Shown in pieces: positions 61,738 through 64,000 of a DNA stretch of 64,000 nt. Below the pieces are notes generated by a model. It worked only from the letters and a program-made list of their open reading frames with translations. It did no database searches and had not been told where the DNA came from. Within the stretch, counting starts at the first letter, position 1. Each line of letters opens with the position of its first letter. The stretch covers positions 42,802 through 106,801 of the forward strand of contig CANFEB010000004.1 in the NCBI GenBank assembly GCA_947445775.1. Reading direction: 5' to 3'. Source of the stretch: Oligoflexales bacterium (GTDB lineage Bacteria; Bdellovibrionota_B; Oligoflexia; Oligoflexales; RGVZ01). The translations under genes and the position numbers were made by a program.

Positions 61738-62213
61738 TAGAGCCAGTCTCCGATTCGAAAAAAAAGCCTGGCCTTGCCTCCCCCGCGCAGTCTTCACCGA
61801 CTTTTTCTTCTGCCTTGTCACGGGTGCCATCGTTTTTCTGAACATTTCCACAAAGTGTTCTTTGAGCGTCCCTCGACAAATAAACGGCCGGACGTATGAT
61901 GTCGCGCTTTGCAGACTGCGGAAATTCCATTGCCAATACTTTTTCTAGTCCGCGCTGGGTTTCTTTTTGTGCCAAGGCAATCAGCCGCGCAGCGCTTTGA
62001 TGCCGACGATTCTGACAGTTTCATAAAGCGCGTCAAATAGACAAAAAGTGACGAAGCGCCACGGCGAATATGCAGATCGCGGGCCGTTATCTCAATAAGG
62101 CAAGCGATAGAGGCAGCAACGTTGTTTCGTTCCGAAATTATCGCCAATTCAAGAGCTGCGGTTAAATCATTGTCGGAAAGTTGTTTTGCGGCTGAAATTT
62201 TCATTGGCTGCCC

Positions 62214-62250
62214 CTCGTTGTTGAATCACTCGTTGTTGAATCACTCGTTG
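62214..62250. repeat. 15-bp tandem repeat before the HNH copy 2 start
   Basis: ttgaatcactcgttg occurs twice with a further half unit (ctcgttg). On the minus strand each unit contains CAACGAG, which is also in the single-copy sequence before HNH copy 1, so the array arose by local duplication next to the ribosome-binding site. Confidence 0.88.
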
Positions 62251-62271
62251 TCACATCAGTGATCCATGTTT

Positions 62272-62319
62272 TTTGCGCCCAAGTAATTTCTTACCACGGC
62301 ATTTTTTGGATGACGCAAA
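62272..62319 (-). ncRNA. Conserved stem-loop in the leader of HNH copy 2
   Basis: Homologue of 25696-25743. Outer stem TTTGCGTC / GGCGCAAA keeps pairing through a G-U wobble where copy 1 has G-C. Confidence 0.5.
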
Positions 62320-62505
62320 GGCACCTAGAAAGACCGAAAAGCCTCCGGCCATTTTCCCCGTCGCCTGATTGTTAACGCGACGCCCTGCGCTGCTTTTAGG
62401 CGGTGCATAAGCGATAAAACGCTACTCAGCCAGGCTGCGGCGAACATGCGTGATTAACTTGGATTTTTTCTGTCAAGGGATATTGATCACATTGATGCCC
62501 CGGTG

Positions 62506-62520
62506 ACTTTCCGCGGAAAG
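62506..62520. repeat. Palindrome at the 5' end of HNH cassette copy 2
   Basis: ACTTTCCGCGGAAAG with the last base changed (G instead of T) relative to the 16-bp core; preceded by CCGGTG and followed by GGCCC. Confidence 0.8.
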
Positions 62521-62523
62521 GGC

Positions 62524-62542
62524 CCTTCGGCTTCGCCTCAGG
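62524..62542. repeat. REP-like repeat
   Basis: CCTTCGGCTTCGCCTCAGG, identical over 19 nt to 52782-52800, directly outside the HNH cassette 2 palindrome. Confidence 0.75.
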
Positions 62543-62715
62543 GTGAGGGCGCAGCGTCGCGCCGCCATGCGCGCAAAACGCTGGCCTTGCCGCTGCTTGA
62601 ATTCGCGGTATTCGAATTCAGGTTTGCCGGGGGCCCCGCACGAAATCTGATTTTCTTTCGATAATATTGGATAGTTGAATGAGTCTTTGGTACACAACCG
62701 CCCCCTCCGACGTGG

Positions 62716-63844
62716 CTAAGCGTCGAGCTTGGCTAACCAGGCTGCCGCATTTTTGAGGTCCCATGTTTTATGGGAAAGCTCTCGCCCATCGTTTCGCGTG
62801 AGCAGCACCGGCCGATTTCTGGGATTGACGCTTGAGAACGCACCAAAATTGGGGTCGTCAGAGGCCGAAAGTTTGCACTCGACCATCAAGGTTGGAATGT
62901 TTTTTTCCACCACCAAAAAATCAACCTCCTTGCCCTGCTTATTTCGAAGGTAATGCACCGAGCCTTTGATGCCCCGCGTGTCTTCGAGAAACTGCTGATG
63001 CTTGAGAAGGCTGCATGCCACCAAATTCTCAAAACGCGCAGATTCCAAACTCTCAGGAATTCGCGCCGTGTCAAAAAAATATACCTTGGGCTGTTTTAGT
63101 AGTGATCCCTTAATTCTTCGTGTCCAAGGTTGGACCGTGAATATAACGAAAATAGACTCAAGAGTCGTTATCCAGCGCTTGATGGTTGGAGCAGAGACTC
63201 CCACATCCTCGGCGAGTGACTGATAGGAAATGGGACTGCCCACCTGGGCCGCAAGCCGGTCCACTAAATACTCAAGGCTCTTGATGTCCTGAATGACGAC
63301 CATGTCACGCAAGTCCCCCCGCAACATGCTGTCAAGGTGTGACAGCCTCCAGCGATCGGCATCCAATTCGGTCGGCGCAAAAAAACGGTTCCGGAAATCC
63401 CCCGCGCTGCATTAACTTGGTTAATGCTGATCCAAAATCACAGTGCCCTGAAAGTTCCTTAACACTGAGTGGATGAAGGCGGTAAAGGTGATGCCTCCCC
63501 GCTAAACTCTCACTGCCGCCCCGGTGTGTTATGTCAAGGCGTGCAGAGCCAGTTAGCAGAAGCCTCGGTCGCACTCCCTCTGTGTCATAAATACCCTTGA
63601 TCCACGTCTTCCAATTCCGCATCTTATGAATCTCATCAAGAATGATCAGGTCGGCATCACGGTTCCAGGTCTCTGCTTTAATGACAGAACGATCTGTTCC
63701 ACGGTCGAAATTCAAGTACATGCACTGGTCTGCGGGATATAAATTTTTTGACAACTAGGTTTTCCCAACTTGCCTTGGGCCAGCAAGCAGGACCAGCTTT
63801 TTTTCCAGATCTTTTTTAATGAATTTGGATAGATAGCGATCCAT
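62716..63844 (-). pseudogene. DUF4143-type AAA ATPase, broken by a stop and a frameshift
   Basis: Read from ATG 63844, MDRYLSKFIKKDLEKKLVLL runs into Walker A GPRQVGKT, then a TAG (63755-63757), then LSKNLYPADQCMYLNFD in the same frame. Walker B is ADLIILDEIHKM, followed by RLLLTGSARLD (sensor 1). After FPEPFF a run of seven A (63379-63385, plus strand) shifts the frame; the downstream frame continues with DADRWRLSHLDSMLRGDLRD and the DUF4143 nuclease-like C-terminus (KGSVHYLRNKQGKEVDFLVV, VECKLS). One base less in the run restores the frame. These ATPases are common accessory proteins of uncertain role. Two lesions make it a likely pseudogene. Confidence 0.85.
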
Positions 63845-63880
63845 AAACCATTCCAACCTACACGATACTTTAGTTATAAC

Positions 63881-63935
63881 TAGTTTCTGGCGCAAAAGCG
63901 CCAGAAACTATCCCGAGCGTAGCGAGGGATCTCGA
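63881..63935. repeat. Palindromic repeat copy C (truncated)
   Basis: Matches copies A and B over the first two hairpins (AGTTTCTGGCGC-AAAA-GCGCCAGAAACT, then ATCCC ... GGGAT) and stops after ATCTCGA; the third hairpin is absent. Intergenic, between the broken ATPase and the last gene fragment. Confidence 0.9.
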
Positions 63936-63938
63936 CGA

Positions 63939-64000
63939 TTAAAGCTCCGTTGATCTTGTTGGCAGCAGCTCGTCAAACAGATCTCGACGCTCAGGGTTCA
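63939..64000 (-). CDS. C-terminal fragment of an unidentified gene
   Basis: From the window edge the minus strand reads NPERRDLFDELLPTRSTEL then TAA (stop at 63939-63941), directly beside palindromic repeat C. Nineteen codons are too few to identify; other frames are shorter or closed. The gene would continue beyond the window. Confidence 0.3.
   Translation of the reverse strand, partial: NPERRDLFDELLPTRSTEL

Larger units (their letters stand above)
61064..62204 (-). pseudogene. HNH-family gene copy 2, frameshifted by a deletion
   Basis: The N-terminal part (128-codon ORF starting 62204, LSDNDLTAALELAIISERNN) and the C-terminal part (ORF 61064-61975) lie in different frames. Aligned with copy 1, about 116 bp are missing between SASKRCAA and LIALAQKETQ, which breaks the frame near 61985. 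The HNH core is intact here: RDGHRCTYVAPADSG, LEFDHVTPRAFGGQN and LRLLCRAHNNLAAKD, with the catalytic His and a Cys of the structural pair. The C-terminus runs past the palindrome into REP-like sequence (GKTGPFAALQPFGE). 15-bp and 9-bp repeats encode PPTAQ and PTK. The C-terminal ORF could still be translated alone from an internal start. Confidence 0.82.
61148..62525 (-). mobile_element. HNH cassette copy 2
   Basis: Same organisation as copy 1 but on the minus strand: a palindrome at each end (61155-61170 and 62506-62520), a conserved leader of ~290 bp and the HNH gene. The outer flanks on both sides contain GGGCCC in inverted positions, as if halves of one palindrome. The element is interrupted by REP-like sequences outside each end. 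Confidence 0.6.
62205..62715. other. Leader of HNH copy 2 and REP-bearing spacer
   Basis: Non-coding. From the right: the broken ATPase end, a GCGCAAAACGCTGG stretch, a REP-like site (62524), the palindrome (62506), TTGACAGAAAAA on the minus strand (about 62464), and the conserved stem-loop block (62272-62319). A 15-bp repeat lies next to the HNH start (62214-62250). No gene seen. Confidence 0.72.

Overview
The window comes from a Gram-negative bacterium of moderately high G+C. It carries type IV pilin genes, a lipid A type acyltransferase, lipoproteins with lipoboxes, a beta-barrel-like protein and NADH dehydrogenase (complex I) genes. The gene mix points to the former Deltaproteobacteria, most likely Bdellovibrionota or a relative: TPR proteins, DUF1573, Rsm22-like methyltransferase, PilZ, and HNH genes of a kind that is multicopy in that group. 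This placement is inference from gene content; no rRNA or tRNA gene was recognised.

Layout. 1-2.2 kb: three (pre)pilin-like genes. 2.4-12 kb: a GT-B/TPR protein, an S41 protease, a secreted TPR protein, a NamZ-like (DUF1343) protein, a PilZ protein and a DsbA-like oxidoreductase. 12-17 kb: orn, pepP and two hypothetical genes in one direction, with a GC-rich structured spacer between orn and pepP, ending in a strong bidirectional terminator facing an HU-like gene. 17.6-25.5 kb: an overlapping operon of unknown envelope genes, ftsY, and two large secreted proteins that share a tail-fibre-like motif. 25.5-27 kb: HNH cassette copy 1. 27-33 kb: FNR-type reductase, nitronate monooxygenase-like protein, two RNA methyltransferases and a DUF1573 protein. 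33-41.7 kb, all leftward: miaB, ffh, a lipoprotein, a membrane-anchored gp19-like protein, a RidA-like gene, a TPR gene and aspS. 41.8-52.8 kb: DUF2723 membrane protein, nuoCD-nuoE-nuoF-nuoG-nuoI (peripheral-arm genes only), luciferase-like monooxygenase, asparaginase II and an RluD-like synthase. 52.8-57.6 kb: an Rsm22-like / CxxCH lipoprotein / DUF1501 / CxxCH lipoprotein operon. 57.7-60.6 kb: lipA, an LpxL-like gene, a membrane protein and a periplasmic thioredoxin-like protein. 60.6-64 kb: a decayed accessory region with HNH cassette copy 2, a broken DUF4143 ATPase and several repeats.

The most unusual system is a pair of related HNH cassettes about 1.4-1.5 kb long. Each has a conserved non-coding leader of about 280 bp whose stem-loop pairing is retained through G-U wobbles, followed by an HNH-family gene. 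Both ends of each cassette carry the same 16-bp palindrome, ACTTTCCGCGGAAAGT (one site has a terminal mismatch). The outer flanks look like the two halves of a longer palindrome, as if the cassette had inserted into a REP-like palindrome and duplicated its centre. The two copies are damaged in complementary ways. Copy 1 has a second, 77-bp palindromic repeat that replaces its HNH core without breaking the frame. Copy 2 keeps the HNH core but has a deletion of about 116 bp with a frameshift.

A second window-wide pattern is the frequency of short tandem repeats whose unit is exactly 12 bp. They sit in frame in many unrelated genes and once cover the ribosome-binding site of a protease gene. Most housekeeping calls are secure from motifs; many envelope proteins remain without a recognised function.
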